This document shows positions 10,190-20,437 of a stretch of DNA of 64,000 nucleotides, piece by piece. The notes under the pieces are model-generated. The model made no database searches, was not told the origin of the DNA, and saw only the letters and a list, made by a program, of their open reading frames with translations. The stretch covers positions 860,009-924,008 of the forward strand of contig NZ_GG770555.1 in the NCBI RefSeq assembly GCF_000164135.1, given 5' to 3'. Made by a program: the position numbers and the translations under genes. The stretch comes from Mycobacterium parascrofulaceum ATCC BAA-614. GTDB taxonomy: Bacteria; Actinomycetota; Actinomycetes; Mycobacteriales; Mycobacteriaceae. Each line of letters opens with the position of its first letter. The first letter of the stretch is position 1.

Positions 10190-10771
10190 ATGCACCGACA
10201 CCTGTTCGCAGCCCTGGGCGCCGCCGTCGTCGTGGCGGTGGTCGGCACCGCGGGATGTTCGTCGCATCAGCAACCCCGAATCGCCTCCTCTGCGCCTCCG
10301 GCGGCCCCGCCCACGTCGAGCACGGTTGTCATCTCACCGACTACCCCGCTGCCGACGCCCGAAGCGCTCACCGACATCTTGGCCCGGCTGGCCGACCCGA
10401 ACGTACCCGGCATCAACAAGGTCGGTCTGGTCGAAGGCGCTACCCCCGAGAGCGCGGGCACCCTGGACAACTTCACCAACGCGTTGCGCGACAACGGCTA
10501 CCTGCCGATGAGCTTCGTCGCGCGCGACATCGCCTGGTCGGACAAGACGCCGTCCAACGTGGTAGCCACGATCGACGTCAACACCGCCCAGCCGGCCAAC
10601 GCCAGCTTCCACTTCCCGATGGAATTCACGCCGTTCCAAGGCGGTTGGGAGTTGTCCCGGCGAACCGCCGAAATGCTCTTGGCGCTGGGCAAGTCGCCGG
10701 CGGCGCCGGCGCCCGCGCCACAACCCGAGCCGGCCCCCGGGCCCGGCCCCACCCCGGGCCCGCCCGGTTGA
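10190..10771 (+). CDS. lppK: LppK, cell-envelope lipoprotein
   Basis: 193 residues with a signal peptide (about 1-22) ending in a lipobox GTAGC, so Cys23 should be lipidated and the protein held on the outer face of the plasma membrane. A Pro/Ala/Ser linker follows, then a compact domain (about 55-165) resembling other small Lpp proteins, and a Pro/Ala/Gly tail. Position between mpa and the DUF503 gene matches Rv2116/lppK. No enzymatic motif is visible and its function is unknown. Confidence 0.85.
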   Translation: MHRHLFAALGAAVVVAVVGTAGCSSHQQPRIASSAPPAAPPTSSTVVISPTTPLPTPEALTDILARLADPNVPGINKVGLVEGATPESAGTLDNFTNALRDNGYLPMSFVARDIAWSDKTPSNVVATIDVNTAQPANASFHFPMEFTPFQGGWELSRRTAEMLLALGKSPAAPAPAPQPEPAPGPGPTPGPPG

Positions 10772-10779
10772 CCCCCGGC

Positions 10780-11073
10780 ATGTGGATCGGCTGGCTCGAG
10801 TTCGACGTGCTGCTGGGCGACGTCCGATCACTCAAACAGAAGCGCTCGGTGGTCCGGCCCGTCGTCGCCGAGCTGAAACGCAAGTTCAGCGTGTCGGCGG
10901 CCGAGACGGGGTCACACGAGCTGTATCGGCGCGCGGGCATCGGTGTGGCCACGGTGTCCGGCGACCGCAGTCATGCCGTCGACGTCCTGGACGCGGCCGA
11001 ACGCCTGGTGGCCGCGCACCCGGAGTTCGAGCTGCTGTCGGTGCGGCGGGGCCTGCGGCGCAGCGACGACTAG
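10780..11073 (+). CDS. DUF503 family protein (Rv2117-like)
   Basis: 97 residues from the ATG at 10780 (MWIGWLEFDVLLGD). Longer in-frame starts lie inside lppK and are rejected. The LKQKRSVVRPVVAELKRKFSVSAAE stretch, the helix-rich core and the small size are typical of DUF503 (YlxP-like). YlxP-like proteins are often linked to ribosome or rRNA processing in other bacteria, but no function is established here. It starts 8 bp after lppK and is likely cotranscribed. Confidence 0.88.
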   Translation: MWIGWLEFDVLLGDVRSLKQKRSVVRPVVAELKRKFSVSAAETGSHELYRRAGIGVATVSGDRSHAVDVLDAAERLVAAHPEFELLSVRRGLRRSDD

Positions 11074-11084
11074 GCATCGGCTAA

Positions 11085-11987
<903 letters not shown>

Positions 11988-11988
11988 C

Positions 11989-11994
11989 TACGCT
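11989..11994 (+). promoter_or_regulatory. -10 box of the 12001 gene (leaderless promoter)
   Basis: TACGCT ends 6 nt before the ATG at 12001, the same arrangement as at dop and at the gene starting 33507. Confidence 0.5.
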
Positions 11995-12000
11995 GCGGAC

Positions 12001-12903
12001 ATGACCGACCAGCCGCAGACCCTCGCGCGGCCGGCTGCAAGACCGGCTTCGAAACCGGCTTCGAAACCGGCCCTGTCGCCGTCGCGGGCGGCGGACTTCA
12101 AGCAGTGCCCGCTGCTGTACCGCTTCCGGGCGATCGACCGGCTGCCCGAGGCGCCGTCCGCGGCACAGCTGCGCGGCTCGGTGGTGCACGCGGCCCTGCA
12201 GCAGCTCTACGCGCTGCCCGCCGCTCAGCGCGGCCCCGACACCGCGCTGGCGCTGCTCGAGCCGGCCTGGGACCAGGTCGTCGCCGCGGCGCCCGAGCTG
12301 GCCGGCGAGTTCGAACCCGCGCAGCGCGGCCAGTTGCTCGCCGAGGCCCGCGCGTTGCTCTCCGGCTATTACCGGCTGGAGGACCCGACCCGGTTCGACC
12401 CGCAGTGCTGCGAAGAGCGGGTGGAGGTCGAGCTCGCCGACGGCACGTTGCTGCGCGGCTTCATCGACCGGATCGACGTCGCCGCCACCGGGGAGCTGCG
12501 GGTGGTCGACTACAAGACGGGCAAGGCGCCGCCGGCCGCCCGGGCCCTGGCCGAATTCAAGGCGATGTTCCAGATGAAGTTCTATGCGGTGGCCCTGCTG
12601 CGCACGCGCGGGGTACCGCCCACCCGGTTGCGGCTGATCTACCTCGCCGACGGCCAGGTGTTGGACTATTCCCCGGACCACGACGAGCTGCTGCGCTTCG
12701 AGAAGACGCTGACCGCGATCTGGCGGGCCATCCAAACGGCGGGCCGGACGGGTGATTTCCGTCCCAGTCAGTCGCGGTTGTGCGACTGGTGCCCCCATCA
12801 GCAGCACTGTCCGCTGTTCGGCGGAACGCCCCCGGCCTACCCCGGCTGGCCGGATTACTCAGCGGCGCAAGAGCTTTCGCGGGCCACAGAGCCGGCGGCG
12901 TGA
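12001..12903 (+). CDS. RecB-family PD-(D/E)XK nuclease with probable Fe-S cluster (Rv2119-like)
   Basis: 300 residues from the ATG at 12001. The RecB-type core shows GSVVHAALQQLY (His), then GFIDRID and VVDYKTGK, the Asp and DYKTG signature of PD-(D/E)XK nucleases. One Cys in FKQCPLLYRF near the N-terminus and three in LCDWCPHQQHC near the C-terminus match the split four-Cys Fe-S arrangement of AddB and Cas4-like proteins. It is probably a DNA-processing exonuclease or a stand-alone RecB domain; a repair partner is not visible nearby. The Ala/Pro/Ser/Lys repeats at residues 11-24 are a flexible leader. Confidence 0.88.
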   Translation: MTDQPQTLARPAARPASKPASKPALSPSRAADFKQCPLLYRFRAIDRLPEAPSAAQLRGSVVHAALQQLYALPAAQRGPDTALALLEPAWDQVVAAAPELAGEFEPAQRGQLLAEARALLSGYYRLEDPTRFDPQCCEERVEVELADGTLLRGFIDRIDVAATGELRVVDYKTGKAPPAARALAEFKAMFQMKFYAVALLRTRGVPPTRLRLIYLADGQVLDYSPDHDELLRFEKTLTAIWRAIQTAGRTGDFRPSQSRLCDWCPHQQHCPLFGGTPPAYPGWPDYSAAQELSRATEPAA

Positions 12904-13201
12904 CGGCGAGCCGGCGCGCCGATGTGACCAGGGTCATTGCGGCGTGACCGCCCGGACGCAATAGTTCGCCGGCGGGTGCGGTAGGCTGTTGTCAACGTTG
13001 GCGCCGAACGGGTCGCCAGCACGTCGTGATCGATTCGTTATTTCCTCTCAGATCCCCGCGGGGCGCCGAGTCCGAGATGACCAGGTGCGCACCGCACAGC
13101 CTCGAGTCGCGGCGATCGATGTTGCCAGACGGGCAATCTCGCTACCACTGACCTAGCGACCAAAGACCTCGCTACCACTGACGCTGTAGGGACATTGAAA
13201 C
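12904..13201 (+). promoter_or_regulatory. Long upstream region/5' leader of the DEAD-box helicase gene
   Basis: 298 bp without a gene. TAGGCT at 12982-12987 could be a -10 box, which would give a leader of about 200 nt, as is common for RNA-helicase messages that control their own translation. Near the gene, CTCGCTACCACTGAC occurs twice exactly (13138-13152 and 13168-13182, 30-bp period). AGGGAC at 13188-13193 is the probable ribosome site. The leader idea is inference. Confidence 0.4.
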
Positions 13202-14497
13202 ATGCTTGAAGACAAGACTTTTGCTCACCTCGGGGTGAGCCCATCGCTGGTTGACGCGCTCGCTAAGGGCGGCGTTCACCGGCCGTTCCCGATCCAGATC
13301 GAGACCCTGCCGGACACTCTTGCCGGCCGTGATGTGTTGGGCCGCGGCAAGACCGGCAGCGGCAAGACGCTCGCGTTCTCGATCCCGCTGGTGAGCCGGC
13401 TCGATGCCGGTGACCGGCGGCCGGGCAAGCCGACCGGGCTGGTGCTCGCGCCCACCCGCGAACTGGCGACACAGATCGCCGCCACCATCGCGCCGCTCGC
13501 CGCGGTTCGGGGCCTGCGCGTGGTCACCGTCTTCGGCGGGGTCTCGCAGCACAAGCAGGTCGCGGCGCTGAAGTCGGGTGTCGACATCGTCGTCGCCTGC
13601 CCGGGGCGCCTGGACGACCTGATGAAGCAAAAACTCGTGAGCCTGGGCGCGGTGCAGGTCACGGTGATCGACGAGGCCGATCACCTCGCCGATCTTGGCT
13701 TCCTGCCCACAGTCACCCGCATCCTGGCGGCCACCCCGGCCGGGGGCCAGCGGCTGCTCTTCTCGGCCACCCTGGATGCCGCGGTCGACACCCTGGTGAA
13801 GCGGTTCCTCACCAACCCGGTGACGCGATCGATCGCGGAACCAAAGTCGGTGGCTCCCGCGATGACGCATCACTTCTTCTGCGTCGACGGCCCGCAGGCC
13901 AAGAAGGAGCTGGTGCACCGGCTGGCCGCGGGCGACTCCCGGCGAATCCTGTTCATGCGGACCAAGCACCAGGCCCGGAAGCTGGCCCGCCAGCTCACCC
14001 AGTCCGGCATCGCGTCGGTGGAGTTGCACGGCAACCTCTCCCAGAACGTGCGCGACCGGAACCTGGCGGCGTTCGCCGCCGGAGACGCCCGGGTGCTCGT
14101 CGCGACCGACATCGCCGCGCGCGGCGTGCACGTGGACGACATCGAGCTGGTGGTGCACGTCGACCCGCCCCCGGAGCACAAGGCCTACCTGCACCGCTCC
14201 GGCCGCACGGCCCGGGCGGGGGCCTCGGGCGACGTTGTGACGATCGTCCTGCCCGAGCAACGCCGGGACACCGAATCGATGATGCGCAAGGCGGCCATCC
14301 GCGCCGTCCCCCAGCAGGTGACCGCGGCCTCCCCCGTCATCCAGGCGCTGGCCGGACAGGCCTCCGCGCGTCAGGTCACGGCGCCGGTTTCGGTGCCGCC
14401 GCAGCGGCCCGGGCCCGCCCCGGCCGCCTCCCGCGGACCGGCCGCCGCACGCGGCCGGAGACGGCGCTCCCGCCGCCCCGCCGCCGCGTCGCGGTAA
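13202..14497 (+). CDS. DEAD-box RNA helicase (RhlE-like)
   Basis: 431 residues. Motifs in order: Q-motif region PIQIETLP (about 27), motif I GKTGSGKT (about 53), PTRELA, DEAD in VIDEADHLAD (about 160), SAT, and HRSGRTARAG motif VI (about 332). The C-terminus (from about 380) is a Pro/Ala/Arg-rich basic tail, typical of RNA-binding extensions. It should unwind structured RNA in ATP-dependent fashion, for example during cold or ribosome assembly. Neither this gene nor the next oxidoreductase lies between Rv2119 and Rv2120c in M. tuberculosis, as I recall that map. Confidence 0.92.
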   Translation: MLEDKTFAHLGVSPSLVDALAKGGVHRPFPIQIETLPDTLAGRDVLGRGKTGSGKTLAFSIPLVSRLDAGDRRPGKPTGLVLAPTRELATQIAATIAPLAAVRGLRVVTVFGGVSQHKQVAALKSGVDIVVACPGRLDDLMKQKLVSLGAVQVTVIDEADHLADLGFLPTVTRILAATPAGGQRLLFSATLDAAVDTLVKRFLTNPVTRSIAEPKSVAPAMTHHFFCVDGPQAKKELVHRLAAGDSRRILFMRTKHQARKLARQLTQSGIASVELHGNLSQNVRDRNLAAFAAGDARVLVATDIAARGVHVDDIELVVHVDPPPEHKAYLHRSGRTARAGASGDVVTIVLPEQRRDTESMMRKAAIRAVPQQVTAASPVIQALAGQASARQVTAPVSVPPQRPGPAPAASRGPAAARGRRRRSRRPAAASR

Positions 14498-14501
14498 GCG
14501 G

Positions 14502-15872
14502 TCACTGCAGCGGGGTCATCTCCTGCAGCATGGTGGGGACCAGCTCGCTGACGGTGGGATGGATGTGCATGGTGCGCGCCAGGGTGGTGTAGGACGCTTT
14601 GGCCGACATGACGTCCAGGATGGCGTGGATCGCCTCGTCGCCGCCGACGCCGAAGATGGCGGCCCCCAGGATCTCCCGGGTGTCGGTGTCCACCACCACC
14701 TTCATAAATCCTTGCGTCTCACCCTTTTCCACCGCGCGGCCGACTCGTGTCATCGGCCGCTTGCCGACCAGCGCCTTGCGCCCCGACGCGCGAACCTGCT
14801 TGGCGGTCATGCCGGCCCGCCCCAGCGGCGGGTCGATGTAGAGCGCGTAGGTGGTGATGCGGTCGCTCACGCGCCGCGGGTCGTCGTCGAGCAGGTTGGC
14901 GGCGACGATCTCGAAATCGTTGTAGGAGGTGTGGGTGAAGGCGCCCCTGCCGTTGCAGTCCCCCATCGCCCAGATGTGGTCGACGTTGGTCTTGAGTTGG
15001 TCGTCGACCACGATGTAGCCGCGGGCGTCCGTCCGCACGCCGGCCGCATCGAGGCCCAGGTCGTCGGTGTTGGGGCGGCGGCCCACGGCCAACAGCAGGT
15101 GGCTTCCAGCGATCGGCGCGGCACCGGCGCTGGGGGTGAGCTCGAAGCCGTTGTCCGTCTTGGCGATTCGCACGTCGTCCGCGCCGACGACGACGTCGAC
15201 GCCCTCGTCCTCGAGGATCTCCCGCACGGTGGCCGAGACGTCCTCGTCCTCACGGGACGCCAGCCGCGAACCCCGCTCGACGACCGTCACCCGCGCGCCG
15301 AAGCGCCGATACATCTGCGCGAACTCCAGCGCGATGTAGCTGCCGCCCAGGATCACGAGATGGCTTGGCAGCGTGTCGAGTTCGAGGATGGAGACGTTGG
15401 TCAGGTAGTCGACACCGGACAGCCCCGGGATGTCGGGCACCACCGCGCGGCCGCCGACGTTCAGGAACACCCGGTCGGCCCGCAGCTCATGGCCGTCGAC
15501 GAGCAGCGTGTGCGGATCGGTGAAACGCGCGTGCCCGCGAAAGACGGTGCAGCCGTCCATGCCCGTCAACCAGTCCTCCACGCCCTTGCGGTCCGCGAGC
15601 ATGATTTCGTCTTTGCGCGCCTTGACTTTCGCCATGTCGACGCCGACCGGCCCGGTCGTCACGCCGTAGTCCGCGCCCCGGCGCGCCAGGTGGGCCGCGT
15701 ACGCGCTGGCGACCAGCGTCTTGGTCGGGATGCACCCGGTGTTGACGCAGGTGCCGCCGATCAGTTTGCGTTCCACCAGCGCGACGCGCTGCCCGGCCGC
15801 CGTCAGGCGTCCCGCCAACGGTGGGCCGGCCTGCCCGGCGCCGACGATGACCGCGTCGAAATGCGCTGTCAC
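14502..15872 (-). CDS. FAD-dependent pyridine nucleotide-disulfide oxidoreductase (mercuric reductase-like)
   Basis: 456 residues from a GTG at 15872 that overlaps the upstream stop in GTGA. An N-terminal FAD Rossmann motif (GAGQAGPPLAG) is followed by the redox disulfide GGTCVNTGCIPTK near residue 43, the NAD(P) motif GGSYIALE near 176, a second FAD contact AMGDCNG, and a C-terminal dimer domain with HIHPTVSEL supplying the His-Glu pair. It lacks the N-terminal metal-binding domain of true MerA and the second cysteine pair near the C-terminus, so mercury reduction is unlikely. The substrate is unknown. Confidence 0.9.
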   Translation of the reverse strand: MTAHFDAVIVGAGQAGPPLAGRLTAAGQRVALVERKLIGGTCVNTGCIPTKTLVASAYAAHLARRGADYGVTTGPVGVDMAKVKARKDEIMLADRKGVEDWLTGMDGCTVFRGHARFTDPHTLLVDGHELRADRVFLNVGGRAVVPDIPGLSGVDYLTNVSILELDTLPSHLVILGGSYIALEFAQMYRRFGARVTVVERGSRLASREDEDVSATVREILEDEGVDVVVGADDVRIAKTDNGFELTPSAGAAPIAGSHLLLAVGRRPNTDDLGLDAAGVRTDARGYIVVDDQLKTNVDHIWAMGDCNGRGAFTHTSYNDFEIVAANLLDDDPRRVSDRITTYALYIDPPLGRAGMTAKQVRASGRKALVGKRPMTRVGRAVEKGETQGFMKVVVDTDTREILGAAIFGVGGDEAIHAILDVMSAKASYTTLARTMHIHPTVSELVPTMLQEMTPLQ

Positions 15873-16387
15873 TTAACCGCCGTCAGCAGGTACTCCGTGA
15901 GCACGTGACCCGTGACAGCGGCGATCGCGAAGCCGCCCACTATCGCGACCGCGTCCTCCAGCAGCGCGACGGCCAAGTCCTTGCCCGTGGCGGCGGCCAG
16001 CCGCTTGCGCGCCTGGTAGCCGCCGAGGGTGCCGAGCACCGCGCCGATCACGCCGGCGCCGAGCGCGGAAAACGTCCAGTGCGGCCACGCCCCGAGCGCC
16101 GCGCCCGCCAGCCCGCCCATGACGATCCGGGCGGCGAAGATCGGCGCCGCGGTGCGTGCCGGCGTCTTGGGCAGCTTGTCGTTGACCAGTTCGCCGACGG
16201 CGAGCACGGTGAAAACGACGGCCGTGATGATGTTGCCCATCCAGGCGGCCCACGTGCCGTGCAGGTCGATCCAGCCAAGAGCGGCGGGGCAGGCGGCCCA
16301 GGCGACCACGGCGGGAGCCGTCAGCGATCGCAACCCGGCGACGACACCGATCAGTAAAGCCAGCAGCAAGACAAGCGCGTGTGTCAC
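15869..16387 (-). CDS. DUF4126 integral membrane protein (Rv2120c-like)
   Basis: 172 residues from a GTG at 16387 with an AGGAGG a few bases upstream. Four hydrophobic segments (about 3-35, 47-70, 87-115, 137-165) contain the GLRSLTAP and YQARKRL motifs of DUF4126. It is a small inner-membrane protein without known activity. Its stop overlaps the GTG of the downstream oxidoreductase, so the two are translationally coupled. That coupling is notable because one is a conserved membrane protein and the other a redox enzyme. Confidence 0.88.
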   Translation of the reverse strand: MTHALVLLLALLIGVVAGLRSLTAPAVVAWAACPAALGWIDLHGTWAAWMGNIITAVVFTVLAVGELVNDKLPKTPARTAAPIFAARIVMGGLAGAALGAWPHWTFSALGAGVIGAVLGTLGGYQARKRLAAATGKDLAVALLEDAVAIVGGFAIAAVTGHVLTEYLLTAVK

Positions 16388-16548
16388 GAAGACCCTCCTG
16401 GGGAACGAACAGCCCGGCAACGGTGAGTATGACGGCCCATGGGGTGACACGGGCAAGCAGCCCTAGGCGGACGCTAACACAGCCGCGCCCGCGGCACCCG
16501 CCTCGAACGTCACCGCCGGCGTCGACCGCCGGCGCCGACCGCCGGCGC

Positions 16549-16604
16549 CGAGCGTCACGCCAGCGTGACCGCCGGCGTCGAGCGCCACGCTGGCGTGACG
16601 CTCG
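16549..16604 (-). terminator. Large hairpin after hisG
   Basis: A perfect 19-bp inverted repeat (16549-16567 with 16586-16604, 18-nt loop) begins 13 nt after the hisG stop. Copies of a 13-nt unit (CGCCGGCGYCGAC) lie in and next to it at 16513-16585. Stem strength and position suit a mycobacterial intrinsic terminator without a T tract. Confidence 0.65.
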
Positions 16605-16616
16605 AGGCGGCTTTGG

Positions 16617-17774
<1,158 letters not shown>

Positions 17775-17813
17775 TCATCTCGGTTTCGCCGGGGCGACGA
17801 TTGGGGCCGCCCG

Positions 17814-18416
17814 TCAGTCGAAGCCGGCGAGGGTGATCCGCAGCGCCTCCTCCAATTGCACGTGGAAAGGCGGGCTTGCGCCGATGTCCGAGCTGAGCCA
17901 CCCGTCGAGGACGAATTGCACTGTGGCCAAACTGGTATGGACCAACAACGCGGGCCGGATGTCGGCCACGGCATCGACACCCATCCGGTGGGCGACCTGC
18001 TCGATCAGCGTGGCGTGGTCGGTTTCGCTGACCAGCACGGATTTGCTCAGGAGGTGGGGCGCCGTCGCGACGGCGTGCCGCCACGGGTCGAGGTCGTCAA
18101 CCTCGCTGACATCCCGGGCGTGCGTGACGAACAGCTGGATCAGCGCCTCCACCGGCGACTCGTGTTGCGGCCGCGCGCTGTAGGAACCCACGATCTCGGC
18201 GGCCGCCTCCCGGACCGGGTCGACCAGCAGGCCCTCCTTGGTGGGCGCGTACCGGAAGTAGGTGCTGATGGACACCCCGGCGGCCGCGGCGATGTCCTCG
18301 GTCGTCACCGCCTCGAAGCCGCGCTCGGCGAACAGCCGGTGCGCGGTCTGCTGAATCTGGGAGAGCAGCGCGGCACGCCGTCGGGCCCGCAGCGATCCGG
18401 TGTTTGCTGAGGGCAT
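17814..18416 (-). CDS. TetR-family regulator next to the mce operon
   Basis: 200 residues from the ATG at 18416, preceded by GAAGG; an ATG 12 codons further up is possible. The N-terminal helix-turn-helix reads [27 protein letters not shown] (about residues 34-60), a standard TetR DNA-binding domain. The remainder is the helical ligand-binding and dimer domain. It is divergent from yrbEA, and inverted repeats lie between them, so it is probably the local repressor of the mce genes, as other TetR proteins are near mce loci. The inducer may be a lipid or sterol (inference). Confidence 0.88.
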   Translation of the reverse strand: MPSANTGSLRARRRAALLSQIQQTAHRLFAERGFEAVTTEDIAAAAGVSISTYFRYAPTKEGLLVDPVREAAAEIVGSYSARPQHESPVEALIQLFVTHARDVSEVDDLDPWRHAVATAPHLLSKSVLVSETDHATLIEQVAHRMGVDAVADIRPALLVHTSLATVQFVLDGWLSSDIGASPPFHVQLEEALRITLAGFD

Positions 18417-18722
18417 GCCATCACCTTCGTCAATCCGACATTCCAACCCCATGGTGCCGTCCAGCGACGAACTGAGATGAGTGACTCTACACTATTGAAA
18501 GTGCCTATCAAGTAGGCTAATGTGATGCCGCACACACCGATGAACTGCAGGATTTCGGGGGCTGTTGACACTATTTTAATAACATTGGCGTCGGTGGCCT
18601 CCGAAGTCGTCTGCTCGGCACTCACGATTTCAACGGGGTGGGAAGAGGGCCGATGAACGCGGTAGCCGGTACGCGATGACCCGTGCCATGAGTTTGCTGG
18701 ACGCGCTCCAGCGCACGCCGCT
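18417..18722. promoter_or_regulatory. tetR/yrbEA divergent promoter region
   Basis: 306 bp, distinctly A+T richer than its surroundings. It contains the inverted repeats listed at 18490-18517 and must hold the promoters for both directions. No -10/-35 pair stood out. The last 60 bp upstream of the yrbEA ATG at 18723 contain no clear ribosome-binding site. Confidence 0.45.
18490..18517. promoter_or_regulatory. Candidate TetR operator (two linked inverted repeats)
   Basis: CACT-ATTGAA-AGTG (18490-18503) runs straight into GCCTA-TCAAG-TAGGC (18503-18517). Two adjacent dyads in the only A+T-rich stretch between divergent tetR and yrbEA suit binding of TetR dimers. Confidence 0.45.
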
Positions 18723-19561
18723 ATGACGGCACAACTCGAGGGTGTCGTCGCCGTTCGCAACTGGTCGGCCGGGTACGTCAAGCGTCACCCGGTCGCCTCG
18801 CTGACGACGGTCGGCGAACAGTTCGTTTTGGGTGTGCGCACCGTTCAGTACTTCTTCTTCGACCTGCTGACGGGGCGATTCCAATGGCAGGAATTCGTCC
18901 GCCAGGGCGCGTTCATGGCCGGCACCGCCGTGCTGCCCACGATCCTGGTGTCGCTGCCGATCAGCGTCACCCTGTCCATCCAGTTCGCACTGCTGGCCGG
19001 GCAGGTCGGTGCGACGTCGCTGGCCGGGGCCGCCAGCGGGCTCGCGGTCATCCGGCAGGGCGCGTCCCTGGTCGCCGCGGTGCTGATGGCGTCGGCCGTC
19101 GGGTCGGCGATCACCGCCGACCTGGGCTCGCGGACGATGCGTGAAGAAACCGACGCGATGGAGGTGATGGGCGTGTCGGTGATCCGCCGCCTGGTGGTCC
19201 CCCGCCTCGCCGCGGCGGTGATGATCGGGGTGGCCCTCACCGGCGTCGTGTGCTTCGCCGGATTCTTCGCGAGCTACATGTTCAACGTCTACTTTCAGAA
19301 CGGGGCGCCGGGCAGCTTCGTGTCGACGTTCGCGTCGTTCGCGACGACCGGCGACATAATCCTGGCGCTGGTGAAGGCGATCGTGTTCGGCGCCATCGTC
19401 GCCGTCGTGTCCAGCCAAAAGGCCTGTCCACCAAGGGCGGACCCACGGGCGTCGCGAACTCGGTCAACGCGGCGGTCGTCGAGGCGATCCTGCTGCTGAT
19501 GATCGTCAACGTCGCCATCAGCCAGCTCTACATCATGCTGTCGCCCAGGACGGGGCTGTGA
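18723..19561 (+). pseudogene. yrbEA: yrbEA, MlaE-type mce permease subunit, frameshifted
   Basis: Reads as a normal YrbEA (PVASLTTVGEQFVLGVRTVQ, several membrane helices, the conserved REETDAMEVMGVS loop) to residue 234, VVSSQK. It then leaves frame at about 19421, and the expected ending GLSTKGGPTGVANSVNA...LSPRTGL continues in another frame to 19561. The total span is 839 nt, one short of a codon multiple. One missing G in a G run (AAAAGGCC for AAAAGGGCC) explains it. Without repair the protein ends 24 codons later in Arg-rich junk and loses its last membrane helix. Confidence 0.85.
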
Positions 19562-19562
19562 C

Positions 19563-20426
19563 GTGACCGCCTCCGCCTACCAACCGTTCGCACCGATCTC
19601 GGTGCCGCTGGTCCGGCTCTACCGCCGCGGCAAGGTGCCGATCATCCGGCTCGGCCATCTGCTGGTCTTCTTCGTGCGAGCGCTGGCCGCCGTGCCGCTC
19701 GCGCTGCGCCAGTACCGCGGGGAGTTCTTGCGCCTGCTGTCGAACATCACCTGGGGCAACGGCTCGATCGTGGTCGGTGGCGGGACGGCCGGGGTGGCCG
19801 TTGTGCTCGGCGTGACCGTCGGCGCGCTGGTCGGCATCGAGGGCTACAACTTCCTGAACCTGCTCGGCCTGGGGCCCGCCACCGGGTTCGTCTCCTCGTT
19901 GGTCAACACCCGCGAGCTGGCTCCGCTGATGGCATCGCTGGCGTTCGCCATGCAGGGCGGCTGCCGCTTCACCGCCCAGCTGGGATCCATGCGCATCGCC
20001 GAGGAAATCGACGCGATGGAATCGATTGCGATCCGCCCGATCCCGTACCTGGTGACCACCAGGCTGATCGCGTCGGTGGTGGCGATCGTCCCGCTGTACG
20101 CCGCATGCCTGGCGATCGGCTACCTGAGCACGCAACTGGTGGTGGGCATCGGCAGCGGCGGCTCGACCGGTTCCTATCTGCACTACTTCACGCTGATGCT
20201 GGCCGGGCAGGACATCGTCTACTCCTTGATCAAGGCCGTCATCTTCGTCTGGATCGCCTCCACGATCCAGTGTTACTACGGGTACTACGCCAGCGGCGGG
20301 CCCGAGGGCGTCGGGGTCGCCGCGGGACACGGCATGCGGGCCAGCATCACCGTGGTGATCATCGTGAACATGCTGCTCACCATGGCGCTGTGGGGCGTCG
20401 ATTCCGGTGCAAGGTTCGGCGGCTAG
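19563..20426 (+). CDS. yrbEB: yrbEB, MlaE-type mce permease subunit
   Basis: 287 residues from a GTG at 19563, one base after the yrbEA stop. It is intact. Several membrane helices surround the conserved cytoplasmic loop RIAEEIDAMESIAI, which contacts the ATPase in MlaE-family permeases. YrbEA and YrbEB are expected to form the membrane channel of the Mce lipid importer, driven by an MceG ATPase encoded elsewhere. The A partner here is broken, so the complex may not assemble. Confidence 0.93.
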   Translation: MTASAYQPFAPISVPLVRLYRRGKVPIIRLGHLLVFFVRALAAVPLALRQYRGEFLRLLSNITWGNGSIVVGGGTAGVAVVLGVTVGALVGIEGYNFLNLLGLGPATGFVSSLVNTRELAPLMASLAFAMQGGCRFTAQLGSMRIAEEIDAMESIAIRPIPYLVTTRLIASVVAIVPLYAACLAIGYLSTQLVVGIGSGGSTGSYLHYFTLMLAGQDIVYSLIKAVIFVWIASTIQCYYGYYASGGPEGVGVAAGHGMRASITVVIIVNMLLTMALWGVDSGARFGG

Positions 20427-20437
20427 GTCGGTGGAAC

